From an uncultured Christensenella sp. (GTDB taxonomy: Bacteria; Bacillota; Clostridia; Christensenellales; Pumilibacteraceae): a stretch of DNA of 54,278 nt. How positions within the stretch are numbered: the first letter of the stretch is position 1; each line of letters starts with the position of its first letter. The notes beneath the pieces were generated by a model, which saw only the letters and a list, made by a program, of their open reading frames with translations, made no database searches and was not told the origin of the DNA. Shown piece after piece: positions 31,653 to 40,506 of this stretch. Location: positions 1 through 54,278 of the forward strand of contig CATLHE010000012.1 of NCBI GenBank assembly GCA_949948895.1, read 5' to 3'. Both the position numbers and the translations under genes were made by a program.

Positions 31653-33226
31653 GCGGATATGTATTCGCAGATCTGAGAATAGAACAGTTCGGGATCGACG
31701 CGCTCTGCGTGAATGGTTATTATATCGCCGGGCATAAGCACCGTCTCGCCGTCGGGAACGAGCTCCTCGCCGTTTCTTAAAAGCTCGGTGACGAGCGAGT
31801 TGTACGGCCATAAAATATTGCGCACGCGCTTAAACGCTATCGGCGAATCGTCGAACACGCGTCCTACCGTCACGATATTCTTTGCCGACGGCGGTATGGG
31901 CGTTTGGCGTTGCAGTTTTTCGAGCATGTGCTCGTACAGCGGCGCGGTCTTTGTAAAATCGGTTATGACCGTTGCGATAGTCACGGCTATCACGCACGGC
32001 AATAGGTTGGTGAAGCTCCCCGTCAGCTCGACCGATAGCGCAATGGCCGTTATCGGCGCGCGCACCGACGCCGCGAAAAACGCACACACGCACAGCATTG
32101 TCACATTGGGCATGAACGCGGGATCGAGCCCGCATTTTTCCATGAGCTCGGTAAACAGTATGCCGAACAGCCCGCCTATGGCGATCATCGGCAGGAACAG
32201 TCCGCCCGTCGCGCCCGACCCGCTTGCTAGCGTCGTGGTGATAAACCGCAATGCGAGTACGGCAAAAACAAGCCACATTGCAATGCCGTTATAGGAATGT
32301 TCGAGCGACGCTTCGCCGCTACCCACCGATAAATGTAATAACAGTCCGCATACCGCGGTCAGGAGAAAGGCGGGCAACAGCCGCAGTACGGAGTTATGTA
32401 TCTTGTCGAACAGCTTACCGAATATCGCTATCAGGCGATTGAACGCAGTGCCGAGCGCGGCGCAGCAAAGCCCCGCGCCGAGCGCGACGGCACAGAGCGT
32501 AAACAGTTCGGTGCCGTCGGGCGTAGTCGGTTTTAAAAACGGCAGTACGCAAAACCCCGAGGCTATGCCGAGCGAGTTGAGATAGGGTATGTGCGCAAAG
32601 CCGTAAAACATGCCTTGAGACACCGTAACGGCGAGTATCACCGCCGACAGCGACGAGGCGAGAATGTACGGCGAAAACCGCCTGTGCGTTTCCTCGAACG
32701 CGAAGCATATTCCCGTAAGCGGCGCATTGAACGCCGCGGCAAGCCCCGCGCTCGCGCCGCCCGTTATGAGGTAACGCCGAAACTCGACGGGCTTTTTGGC
32801 GGCTTTGCCCAAGCCTTCGCCTATCATACTGCCCATACCGACGGACGGCCCCTCGCTGCCGAGCGGCAATCCCGAAAGAAACGCGAGCAGGCTGCCCGCG
32901 ATAAGCGCGGCGAGCGTTCTCAGCCATTTGATGCGCAGTACGCCTCTGGCGCAGCCCTCCGCCATCGGTATGCCGCTGCCTTTTGCCGATGGACACAGTG
33001 TTTGAACGACGGCTGTGAGCATGCAGCACAAAAGCGCGAGCGTGACGAGACACACGGCGGTGAGCGCGACGCTGCCGTTTTCGTACAGCCCGAAAGTAAA
33101 GCCCAAGACTATTTTGGCGCATACCGTAAACAGCGCGACTGCCGCTCCGCAGATCGCGCCGGTTATGCAGCCGTACAGCAACGGGTGCAATAACGATCGT
33201 ATGAATTTTTGTCTGAGCCGTGTCAC
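31637..33226 (-). CDS. ClC-family chloride channel or H+/Cl- antiporter with TrkA-C domain
   Basis: The 529-residue protein has 10 or more membrane helices. ClC filter motifs include GSEGPSVG (about 123-130) and GSGATGGLFLPMIAIGG (about 345-360). The Glu in GSEGP is the gating or proton-coupling residue. A cytosolic RCK-C/TrkA-C domain covers about 445-520 (NILWPYNSLVTELLRNGEEL...GDIITIHAE). It is the last gene of a leftward operon, 40 bp after the LTA-synthase-like gene. Its final residues (SAKPNV) and stop codon lie inside an intergenic repeat hairpin. Confidence 0.93.
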   Translation of the reverse strand: MTRLRQKFIRSLLHPLLYGCITGAICGAAVALFTVCAKIVLGFTFGLYENGSVALTAVCLVTLALLCCMLTAVVQTLCPSAKGSGIPMAEGCARGVLRIKWLRTLAALIAGSLLAFLSGLPLGSEGPSVGMGSMIGEGLGKAAKKPVEFRRYLITGGASAGLAAAFNAPLTGICFAFEETHRRFSPYILASSLSAVILAVTVSQGMFYGFAHIPYLNSLGIASGFCVLPFLKPTTPDGTELFTLCAVALGAGLCCAALGTAFNRLIAIFGKLFDKIHNSVLRLLPAFLLTAVCGLLLHLSVGSGEASLEHSYNGIAMWLVFAVLALRFITTTLASGSGATGGLFLPMIAIGGLFGILFTELMEKCGLDPAFMPNVTMLCVCAFFAASVRAPITAIALSVELTGSFTNLLPCVIAVTIATVITDFTKTAPLYEHMLEKLQRQTPIPPSAKNIVTVGRVFDDSPIAFKRVRNILWPYNSLVTELLRNGEELVPDGETVLMPGDIITIHAERVDPELFYSQICEYISAKPNV

Positions 33227-33266
33227 GTTGTTATGTTTCCGAAAAGCGCAAAAAAGCGCATAAGTA

Positions 33267-35294
33267 TTATTTATCGTTTAGTTGTCTGAGTCTCTCGTAG
33301 TAGGTGTCGGCGTTTCCGCCGCCGAAGTAATTGCCCGCGAACAGTCTGTTCACGTGCGATATCTTGTCGAGGAGCGTCAGGCATTTTTGCTCGACTTCCG
33401 CAACGTATTCTTCGTCCGCGTCGGCGGCTCTGTACGTTATGCGGCTGAGCGAGTTGAAATACAGTTTATCGGTTATAAATCTGTCGTAAGCGCGCGAGTA
33501 CAGCACAGAGCTCTCGTCGTTGAACGCGCTCACGCCGTACATGAGATTCTTAAAGCCTTTTATTCCGAGCAGGTCGAGTATGGTGGGGTAAATATCGGCA
33601 ACGCACGTAAACTTTTGTATGTGCGGGTTGCCTATATTTTGCTCGCCGACCTTGATCATCACAGGCACTCTGTAAAGCTCGGTGTAGTTATCCGCTTTGT
33701 ACGAATAAATGTTCTTTACGTAATTGCTTATGCCTTGGTAGTAAGTATTGTGATCGCCGAAAAGCGTTATTATCGTTTTGTCTGCGAGCCCGTGCTCTTC
33801 AAGATAGTCAAGCATGATCCCGATAGCTTTATCGAAGTCCATGCCCGCGGCGCAGTAGTATCTGAGCGCGTTGCCGTCGTCGTCCGCTTTGTAGGGCAGG
33901 ATGTTAAGCTCGTCCATCTTGTCGTAATACGGTTTGAGGTTTTGGCGGTACGCATACTGTCCGTGCTGTGTTATCGTGGTGATATACGTATTGAACCGTC
34001 TGTCGGTGGGGAACATATCCGCGGCGCATGCCTGCATCATTTCCGAATCGAGATTGCGTTCGCCGAGCCCCGTATCGTCGTCGGCTATGTCCATATCCTC
34101 CATCGCGGTGTAGCTCTCGAACCCGAGCGCGTGCGTATGGTGAACGTTGCGGTTGTAAAACGTCTTGTAACCGTCGTGGAACGAGTTGCTCTCAATGCCG
34201 TACAGCGCTTTTAAGGTATTGGGCAGGCTGTACGGGAGAGTATTGGTGGGGTACTCGTAGTTGATGTATTCGTAGAGCGGGTAATTGCCGATGATAGATT
34301 TGTTTTCGGAAATGTCCGTTTTTTCGAGCGAGTGCGCATTGTCGAGAACGACCGTCGAATTGCTCTCGTACAGGCGGTACAGATTGGGATAAAGCTCGTG
34401 AAGATCGGCTATCACTTCGGCGGTCGAACGGTGTTCGCCGACGAGCTTATAAAAGCCGTTGGGATAACGCTCGGCGTCTAATAGGAACGTGAACCACTCG
34501 AAGCTCTCGCAGAGTATGGTGACTACGTTATAGCCCTCGGCTATTCCGCCGTAAGTTTCGTCGAGTTCCGTCGTTTCGGCATAGACGAATTCGCCCAATT
34601 CGTTGCGGTCGCCCACGTCGATATCCGAAAACCAAAACCCGCGGGCGAGCTCGCTCGCAAAGTTGGCTATCATGCCCTTATTGGAATAAGTGCCGCGCTC
34701 GGTCTGGTAGAGACGGTATGTCAGGTCATTGGCGTTGTTTTTGTAATTGGCAAAATACAAAAGCAAGCTGTCCGCGCCGATAGCTACGGCGAGCAGTACA
34801 GAAGTCACGATATACACCGTCCTGCCGCGCGCGGGCTTGGGCATGCGACGGCGCAATAATTGCCCGAGCGTGCAGTACAGCGAGATTATTATAGCCGAAA
34901 CAAAAACATACGCAAAGCTTATAGGCACGCTCTCGACAATAGCCATTGCATCCGAGCGCAGGTTGAGCATTGCGAAATCGAACACGGTGTTGGTGCTGTC
35001 GTATATGATTATGAAGATCATATCGAGTATAAAGTTTATGCCGAGCGCTGTGACGAATATCGAGTATCGGCTTTTATGATTGGGCAAATACAGCGAAACG
35101 AGACAGGGCAGGGCGATAAACACAAGATAGATCCACGGCTCGGTCATGTAAAACCTGCCGCTCGTTACCGCTATTCCAGTAAGCTCCATCAAGACCGCGG
35201 CGAGAATATAGCCCAGCATGAGGTAGTTTCGTCCCGCAAACAGCTTGAGTGCCGCGCCTGTTTGTTTGAGTCTGAGCTTGGTCGTATCTTTCAT
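33267..35294 (-). CDS. LTA-synthase-like membrane sulfatase/phosphoglycerol transferase
   Basis: The 675-residue protein has five N-terminal membrane helices (about 18-190) and an extracellular alkaline-phosphatase-fold domain: metal-binding Glu in ILCESFEWF, the likely nucleophile Thr in LPNTLKALYG, the H-H-rich NRNVHHTHALGFE, and the metal site LFGDHNTYY. LtaS-type enzymes polymerise glycerol phosphate from phosphatidylglycerol onto glycolipids. The exact polymer is unknown here. It abuts the upstream membrane gene with no gap, implying coupling, and precedes clc. Confidence 0.9.
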   Translation of the reverse strand: MKDTTKLRLKQTGAALKLFAGRNYLMLGYILAAVLMELTGIAVTSGRFYMTEPWIYLVFIALPCLVSLYLPNHKSRYSIFVTALGINFILDMIFIIIYDSTNTVFDFAMLNLRSDAMAIVESVPISFAYVFVSAIIISLYCTLGQLLRRRMPKPARGRTVYIVTSVLLAVAIGADSLLLYFANYKNNANDLTYRLYQTERGTYSNKGMIANFASELARGFWFSDIDVGDRNELGEFVYAETTELDETYGGIAEGYNVVTILCESFEWFTFLLDAERYPNGFYKLVGEHRSTAEVIADLHELYPNLYRLYESNSTVVLDNAHSLEKTDISENKSIIGNYPLYEYINYEYPTNTLPYSLPNTLKALYGIESNSFHDGYKTFYNRNVHHTHALGFESYTAMEDMDIADDDTGLGERNLDSEMMQACAADMFPTDRRFNTYITTITQHGQYAYRQNLKPYYDKMDELNILPYKADDDGNALRYYCAAGMDFDKAIGIMLDYLEEHGLADKTIITLFGDHNTYYQGISNYVKNIYSYKADNYTELYRVPVMIKVGEQNIGNPHIQKFTCVADIYPTILDLLGIKGFKNLMYGVSAFNDESSVLYSRAYDRFITDKLYFNSLSRITYRAADADEEYVAEVEQKCLTLLDKISHVNRLFAGNYFGGGNADTYYERLRQLNDK

Positions 35295-36080
35295 TTACAG
35301 CACCATCGTCACTATAGACGCCCAATAACTCACGTGAAAACCGCGTTGCGTGAGCATGAATATCGCGGCGTAAGCAAACGTCAAAGCGAAATAACACTCG
35401 GTGTATAAATGCGTCGTCGTAAACGTTTCGAATATATATTCCAAAAGCCCGTACACGGCGACCAGAAAGATCGCGCCGTACGGCACGGTGTATTTTGCGG
35501 GAAACAGCATGGACATGCCGTACTGAACGAGCGCGGCGGCGGCAAAGCCGAGCCACAAATGAAAGGCGTAGTAGAAATAAACGGAAATATTGGTAAGCGC
35601 GGTCGCGAGCGTGACGCCCATGCCCATTTCTTTTTGCATTTTGAGATTGAATCCGAAGACCGCGCTCACAATGAAGACTGCGACGGCGCACACCGCGATG
35701 ACGGACAGCGCGCGCGTAAGCCGCACGGGACGCTTTTTCGCGCGGAACAGCCGCACTTCGCATTTGTGTTTTATAAATTCGTTAAGCGCTACTATAAACG
35801 CCGTGCACAGTATGCCGAGGATAATATAGTAAACAACTTCGGACAGCGTGCCGTAATATATTTTATCGAGCAGCGGCTCAAACAGCCACAAAAGCCTTGT
35901 CAAAAGCAAGAAAGCAAGCGTAACTCCCGCCGCGCCGAGCATAGTAAAAGCGCGCCGCTTTATTCCCTTGGGAACGCTTGCGTATGCCGCTCTGTAATCG
36001 CCGTGCAGATTTTTACCGGTGCCGCCGTCGCGACCTATATAGATAAAGCGATCGTCGGAATGTGTTTGTTCGGGAGTTTC
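35295..36080 (-). CDS. Polytopic membrane protein, unknown function
   Basis: The 261-residue protein has a hydrophilic N-terminus (about 1-40) and about seven membrane segments. I do not recognise a family. Its stop abuts the LTA-synthase-like gene, so it may act with it in teichoic acid or envelope assembly, by proximity only. ATG 36080 is preferred over a frame opening at 36110 (GTG), which would overlap the upstream kinase gene by 22 bp. No strong RBS is visible. Confidence 0.72.
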   Translation of the reverse strand, partial: ETPEQTHSDDRFIYIGRDGGTGKNLHGDYRAAYASVPKGIKRRAFTMLGAAGVTLAFLLLTRLLWLFEPLLDKIYYGTLSEVVYYIILGILCTAFIVALNEFIKHKCEVRLFRAKKRPVRLTRALSVIAVCAVAVFIVSAVFGFNLKMQKEMGMGVTLATALTNISVYFYYAFHLWLGFAAAALVQYGMSMLFPAKYTVPYGAIFLVAVYGLLEYIFETFTTTHLYTECYFALTFAYAAIFMLTQRGFHVSYWASIVTMVL

Positions 36081-36088
36081 CATTTGTT

Positions 36089-36673
36089 TTATTCGTTTTG
36101 TAGCGCGCACGTCACGTCGTGCATCGATTTGATAAACTCGGCTTCCGAAGAGTTGTAAAACAACAGCAGGTCGACTTCGGGATCGTCATTCGGCGGCGCG
36201 GGAACGGAAAAGTCGATGGTTTTGACGTAGTCGTTCCAATGCGATATTTTATATCCGTCGCGGTCGGAATGTCGTTTCATCATGCGCTCTCTGCATACGT
36301 CTTCGTTTGTCACGACCCAAATAACTGTAAGCCGCGCGCCGCGGTCGGATATGCGTTTTTTCAGTTCGGACAGCAGTTCTGGGTTTCGGAGCTCGCGCGT
36401 AAACGGCGCGTTGATTATTACGGTGTCGGCATAGCCGAGCGCTTCGAGCCCGAGCGCAAGTATCGTCTCGTATTCGTAGTCGCGGACGTTTTCTTCAAAA
36501 AAGTCGGAACTGCGGTTATACGGTTTTTTGGCTACTCTGAAAATCTGTTTGGACAACGGTATAAGCGTGTCCTTATCCAAGTACACCACGTTTCCGAGCG
36601 CTTTCGCGAGCTTTCGGGATACGTATGTTTTGCCGCAAGCAGGCGGTGAAGAAACCAAGATCAGCTTTTTCAT
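36089..36673 (-). CDS. P-loop nucleoside-triphosphatase/kinase-like protein
   Basis: The 194-residue AAA_33/zeta-toxin-like P-loop protein has Walker A SSPPACGKTYVS (8-19), then KDTLIPLSKQ, an NAPFTREL strand, and a lid-like ERMMKRHSDRD arginine segment. Such proteins phosphorylate small molecules or sugars. The substrate is unknown. It heads the leftward operon with the TTGACA/TAAAAT promoter at 36725-36696 and AAAGG upstream of the ATG. Confidence 0.75.
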   Translation of the reverse strand: MKKLILVSSPPACGKTYVSRKLAKALGNVVYLDKDTLIPLSKQIFRVAKKPYNRSSDFFEENVRDYEYETILALGLEALGYADTVIINAPFTRELRNPELLSELKKRISDRGARLTVIWVVTNEDVCRERMMKRHSDRDGYKISHWNDYVKTIDFSVPAPPNDDPEVDLLLFYNSSEAEFIKSMHDVTCALQNE

Positions 36674-36695
36674 TACGCAACCTTTAATAATAGGT

Positions 36696-36725
36696 ATTTT
36701 ATCAAACGCCGCTCGTTTTTGTCAA
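36696..36725 (-). promoter_or_regulatory. Promoter of the leftward kinase-ltaS-like-clc operon
   Basis: On the minus strand TTGACA (36725-36720), 18 bp, TAAAAT (36701-36696), about 23 bp before the kinase ATG. It is divergent from the TPP riboswitch promoter. Confidence 0.75.
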
Positions 36726-36773
36726 GCGTCTTAACCCACGCTTTGAAATTTGTGACGAACTGCGCGGTTTTGT

Positions 36774-36802
36774 TTGACAACGGTGCGCTCATGTTGTATA
36801 CT
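36774..36802 (+). promoter_or_regulatory. Promoter of the TPP riboswitch-thiT transcript
   Basis: TTGACA (36774-36779), 17 bp, TATACT (36797-36802). Confidence 0.8.
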
Positions 36803-36821
36803 CTAAAAGAACTAAATAAAT

Positions 36822-36913
36822 CGTCAGGGGCGCAACCAAAGTTGCTGAGACGTCGATGTATTCGCGGCGGTACCCTATGAACCTGTGAGTTAGTACTCGC
36901 GTAGGGAGTAACC
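36822..36913 (+). ncRNA. TPP riboswitch (THI element)
   Basis: Conserved THI-box parts appear in order: CAGGGGCGC, the CTGAGA motif (36845-36850), then ACCCTATGAACCTG (about 36882-36895, consensus ACCCTTTGAACCTG), GTTAGTACTCGCG and the closing TAGGGA. It senses thiamine pyrophosphate. A terminator follows at 36929-36962, so binding should reduce thiT transcription. Confidence 0.93.
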
Positions 36914-36928
36914 GTGTTTTGGAGCTTA

Positions 36929-36962
36929 ATGCGCTTGTGTATAACGACAAGCGCATTTTTGT
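36929..36962 (+). terminator. Riboswitch-controlled terminator
   Basis: AATGCGCTTGT / ACAAGCGCATT stem followed by TTTTTGTTTTT, 15 bp after the TPP aptamer. A further CGTAGGCG/CGCCTACG dyad lies before thiT in a 200-bp stretch with no gene. Confidence 0.9.
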
Positions 36963-37169
36963 TTTTCGGCGGCGTATGCATCGAACGTAGGCGAACTACG
37001 TGCTTGCGCGCACGCTGCGCCTGTTGTCCGCCTACGTCGTGCCTCCGCCGCCGAGTCGTGGCGATCATGCGTCTCGCGATAGCGCGTCAGCCGTCGTACC
37101 GCCGTAGTCGCCCAATACCTTTTATACTTCCGTTTTACGGGATCCATTATAAAACCCAAGGAGGACATT

Positions 37170-38435
37170 ATGCTCGATCAGATCAAAAACTATTTCGTCA
37201 ATTTCGACGGACTCACCGACACGTGCCGAACGATCGCGCTGTGGATAACGATCGCGCTCGTTGTCGCGTTTGTCACGACCAAGGTATTCCTGATCGTGCT
37301 TAAAAAACGCTCGAAAAAGTACGGCGAGGAAACGCTTGTAGGCGCGAACTCTATAGTCAATTCGGCATGGATAATAGTCGCTCTCGTCGTTGCGGCAATT
37401 ATTATCGTCACGTTTTTTTCGTGTTATCTCGTAGAGGTGTCGCGCGGCGACGATACGCTCGTACCCATACTGTTTTATCCGCTTATAGTTCTCGCCGCCG
37501 TCGCTGTGGGGTGCGCCGCGGCGCTGTTTTTCAAGCCCGTCAAACTCACGCGCATAATCTGCGCATGCGTCGCGGGTTGCGCGCTTATCGCCGCCGTCGT
37601 GTGCATGATAGTCTATTCGCTCGGCGACGAAGCGGGAGAAGCCTTGAGCGACGTCGGGCTTTACATAAGCGCTATCGCGCTTGTCGCGGCGATAATCGTG
37701 TTTGCCGTGTTTGCCGACAGAAAATCCAAGCCGTTCGATACGCGGTCGATAACGTTTGCCGCCGTGTGCGTCGCGCTCAGCTTTGCTCTGTCGTATGTGC
37801 GACTTTTCAAAATGCCGATGGGCGGAAGCATAACGTTTGCGTCCATGCTGCCGCTCATGCTGTTCGCGTTTATGTTCGGTTGTCGAAAGGGCATACTCGT
37901 AGGGCTCGTATACGGCGTTCTTCAAGCGATACAGGATCCGTGGATAATCCATCCCGCGCAGTTCGCGCTCGATTATGCGGTCGCGTTTATGGCGATAGGG
38001 CTCACGGGCTGTTTCAAGAACCTCGGGCTGTTTAAAGGCAATATGCGAGCACAGTTCGCGCTCGGCGCGATAACGGCATGCCTCTTGCGGCTTTTGAGCC
38101 ATTATTTTGCGGGTGTGTTCGCGTTCGGCACGTACGGCGAGTTTTATGCGGCAGAGTATAATATGCCCGCGCTCGCCAACCCGTATCTGTATTCGTTCGT
38201 CTATCAATGCATGTATCTCATACCCGAGCTTGCGATAGTGCTTGCCGTGAGCATGATAGTGTTTGCGTCGTCCAATTTCCGTAAGCAGATAGAAAAATAT
38301 TCGGAGCGCGCCGAAAAATCGGGCGCGTCGGTCGTGCATGCGCAGGAAACGGGCGAGGCGACCGAGCCGCTTGAAGTAAGCACGGAGACCGCGGCGCGAG
38401 CGAATATCGAGAACGAAGAAGCGCCCAACGCTTAA
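37170..38435 (+). CDS. thiT: Thiamine ECF transporter S component ThiT with N-terminal extension
   Basis: The 421-residue protein's last part (about 190-390) is a full ThiT domain: SYVRLFKMPMGGSITFASMLPLMLFAFMFG and GLVYGVLQAIQDPWIIHPAQFALDYAVAFM contain the thiamine-binding region. ThiT alone is about 180-200 residues. Here about 190 extra residues with four or five membrane helices precede it, and an acidic tail follows. ThiT binds thiamine and works with the shared EcfAA'T module. TPP riboswitch control supports the call. Strong AAGGAGG before the ATG. Confidence 0.92.
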   Translation: MLDQIKNYFVNFDGLTDTCRTIALWITIALVVAFVTTKVFLIVLKKRSKKYGEETLVGANSIVNSAWIIVALVVAAIIIVTFFSCYLVEVSRGDDTLVPILFYPLIVLAAVAVGCAAALFFKPVKLTRIICACVAGCALIAAVVCMIVYSLGDEAGEALSDVGLYISAIALVAAIIVFAVFADRKSKPFDTRSITFAAVCVALSFALSYVRLFKMPMGGSITFASMLPLMLFAFMFGCRKGILVGLVYGVLQAIQDPWIIHPAQFALDYAVAFMAIGLTGCFKNLGLFKGNMRAQFALGAITACLLRLLSHYFAGVFAFGTYGEFYAAEYNMPALANPYLYSFVYQCMYLIPELAIVLAVSMIVFASSNFRKQIEKYSERAEKSGASVVHAQETGEATEPLEVSTETAARANIENEEAPNA

Positions 38436-38498
38436 AAGCGCAAAACGAGACGGAATTCGATCGAGTAAACCGTAAACGCAGTCGCTTTACTCATTCGA

Positions 38499-39005
38499 TC
38501 AAAGCCGTTTATATGCGACCGCTATTCTTCCGGACGGCGAGTCGACGATCTTTTCGGTCTCAAAGCCGTTCTTTTTCCAAAAGTAGCTCGATTGAGGATT
38601 GCTTATCTCGAACCCGAGTCCTATGCGCTTTATGCCCAAAGTAACAACATAATTTATAAATTCGTTTATAATACTTGTGCCTATACCTGTTCGGGACTGA
38701 TTGCCGTCGACCATGAAAAAACCTATCCACGCGGATTCGCTATCGGGATATCTCATCAAAAAGTCCATTACGGCGATCAAATTGCCGCCGTCAAAAAAGC
38801 CGAGATAGTGTTTGTCGTTTTTATTCAGTTTTTTCGGGCGTTTTGCGATATCTTCCGCGATCATGTCGCGGTCGACCGAAGCTCCGCAATATTCCGAGTA
38901 CTGCGGGTTTGTCGTAAATAGATTGTATACCGTTTCGATATAGCTCGTGTCCAGCTCTCGCGCGTCGTAACGAGAAGATACTTTTTGAGTGTCGCATGAT
39001 TTCAT
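38499..39005 (-). CDS. GNAT-family N-acetyltransferase
   Basis: The 168-residue protein has the GNAT fold: YLGFFDGGNLIAVMDFLMRYP, WIGFFMVDGNQSRTGIGTSIINEF (motif A, acetyl-CoA pyrophosphate loop near R/Q-x-x-G-x-G) and SSYFWKKNGFE (motif B). The substrate is unknown. ATG 39005 (MKSCDTQ) is preferred over a frame opening at 39089, which would add an AT-rich hydrophobic leader read from intergenic DNA. It is expressed alone, facing away from thiT. Confidence 0.85.
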   Translation of the reverse strand: MKSCDTQKVSSRYDARELDTSYIETVYNLFTTNPQYSEYCGASVDRDMIAEDIAKRPKKLNKNDKHYLGFFDGGNLIAVMDFLMRYPDSESAWIGFFMVDGNQSRTGIGTSIINEFINYVVTLGIKRIGLGFEISNPQSSYFWKKNGFETEKIVDSPSGRIAVAYKRL

Positions 39006-39076
39006 GATTCGTGCTCTTTTTATCGATTTTTTCTTGAATACATTATACAAAAAAACAATAATAAAGTAAATTAAAT

Positions 39077-39117
39077 AAGCGCGCCGCATTTACTGTTCAT
39101 GAATGCGGCGCGCTTTT
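39077..39117 (-). terminator. Terminator of the MarR-ADH-ALDH operon
   Basis: 14-bp perfect stem AAGCGCGCCGCATT / AATGCGGCGCGCTT around an 11-nt loop; on the minus strand it is followed by a T-rich tail. Confidence 0.85.
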
Positions 39118-39125
39118 CAATGGAT

Positions 39126-40505
39126 TTATTTAAGAAACATTTTGACGAGCGAGTCTCTTTTTTTGCTGTACGGCTGATATCGTATCGGCAGGTCTATCCA
39201 AGTGCGTTTATCGACTATGCTCTTGTAATGGCTGAACGTGTCGAAGCCCGATTTTCCGTGGTACGAGCCCAGCCCGCTCGCGCCGAACCCGCCGAACGCC
39301 ATGTGCGGCGTGGCGAGATGAATGACGGTATCGTTCACGCACCCGCCGCCGAACCCGAGCGAAGAGGTGAGTCTTTTTATGCGTTTGCGGTCGGACGAGA
39401 ATATATAAAAGGCGAGCGGCGCGTCGTGGTTTGACACATGATCGACTATTTCCGATTCGTCGTCGTAGGTCAGTATCGGAAGCACCGGTCCGAATATCTC
39501 TTCCTGCATTACGGGGTCGCTCGGCGTTACGTCTATCATGACGGTGGGCTCGATCTTGAGCGAAGCTTCGTCGCCCTTGCCGCCGCATACAGTTTTTTGC
39601 GGGTCGATAAGCCCCATGACGCGCTCGTAGTGGCGCTTAGAGATCATCTTGCCGTACGCGTCGTTTTCGAGCGGCGATCTGCCATACTGTTTTTCTATTT
39701 GCTTTTTGAGCTCTTCGACAAGCTTGTCGCGCACGCGCCGCGCGCACAGAACGTAATCGGGCGCGACGCACGTTTGCCCTACGTTCAAAAATTTGCCCCA
39801 GGCTATGCGTCTTGCCGCAAGCGCTATCTTTGCCGTTTCGTCTACTATGCACGGGCTTTTGCCGCCGAGTTCCAGCGTGACGGGCGTGAGCGTCTTTGCC
39901 GCGTTTTCGTATATCTTGGTCCCGACGGCTTTGCTGCCCGTAAAGAAAATATAGTCGAACTTCTGCGCAGAGAGCGCGTCGTTGGTTTCGCCGCCGCCGA
40001 GTATGACCGCTACATATTCGGGCGGGAACACTTTTTCTATCAAGGCTTTTATCGCTTCGCCTACGTTGGGCGACGACGAGCTCGTTTTAAGAACTACGGT
40101 GTTTCCCGCCGCTACCGCGTCTATTATCGGATCGATCGAAAGCAGGAAAGGATAGTTCCACGGACTGAGCACGAGCACCGTGCCGAACGGCGAGGGAAGA
40201 CGATAGCTTTTTGCTACGGCGTGCGCCAACGGCGTTTTGACGCGCTTGGGCTTGGCGTAGCTTTTGAGGTGTTTTATCATGAACGAAAGCTCGCTCATCG
40301 CAAGTCCCGTTTCGCACATATAACTCTCGCTCGCGCTTTTGCCGAGATCTTTTTCGAGCGCGGCGTGGAGCGCGTCGAGATTGGCTTTTATCGCTTCGCG
40401 GAGCGCTTTGAGCATGCGCAACCGCGTTTTTACGTTGAGCGTCGCGCCGCTCTTGAAGTAGGCTTTTTGACTTTCCACAATGGTCTGTATTTGTTCGACT
40501 GTCAT
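39126..40505 (-). CDS. Aldehyde dehydrogenase
   Basis: The 459-residue NAD(P)-dependent ALDH of the class-3/YwdH type. Landmarks: SPWNYPFLLSIDP, VLGGGETND, FFTGSKAVG, the general base Glu in LELGGKSPCIVD and catalytic Cys in NVGQTCVAPDYVL, then EEIFGPVLPIL. The C-terminus ends with hydrophobic and basic residues. It oxidises aldehydes to acids, or the reverse when CoA-independent reduction is favourable. It begins 1 bp after the Fe-ADH stop in the same operon. Confidence 0.95.
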   Translation of the reverse strand: MTVEQIQTIVESQKAYFKSGATLNVKTRLRMLKALREAIKANLDALHAALEKDLGKSASESYMCETGLAMSELSFMIKHLKSYAKPKRVKTPLAHAVAKSYRLPSPFGTVLVLSPWNYPFLLSIDPIIDAVAAGNTVVLKTSSSSPNVGEAIKALIEKVFPPEYVAVILGGGETNDALSAQKFDYIFFTGSKAVGTKIYENAAKTLTPVTLELGGKSPCIVDETAKIALAARRIAWGKFLNVGQTCVAPDYVLCARRVRDKLVEELKKQIEKQYGRSPLENDAYGKMISKRHYERVMGLIDPQKTVCGGKGDEASLKIEPTVMIDVTPSDPVMQEEIFGPVLPILTYDDESEIVDHVSNHDAPLAFYIFSSDRKRIKRLTSSLGFGGGCVNDTVIHLATPHMAFGGFGASGLGSYHGKSGFDTFSHYKSIVDKRTWIDLPIRYQPYSKKRDSLVKMFLK

Positions 40506-40506
40506 G

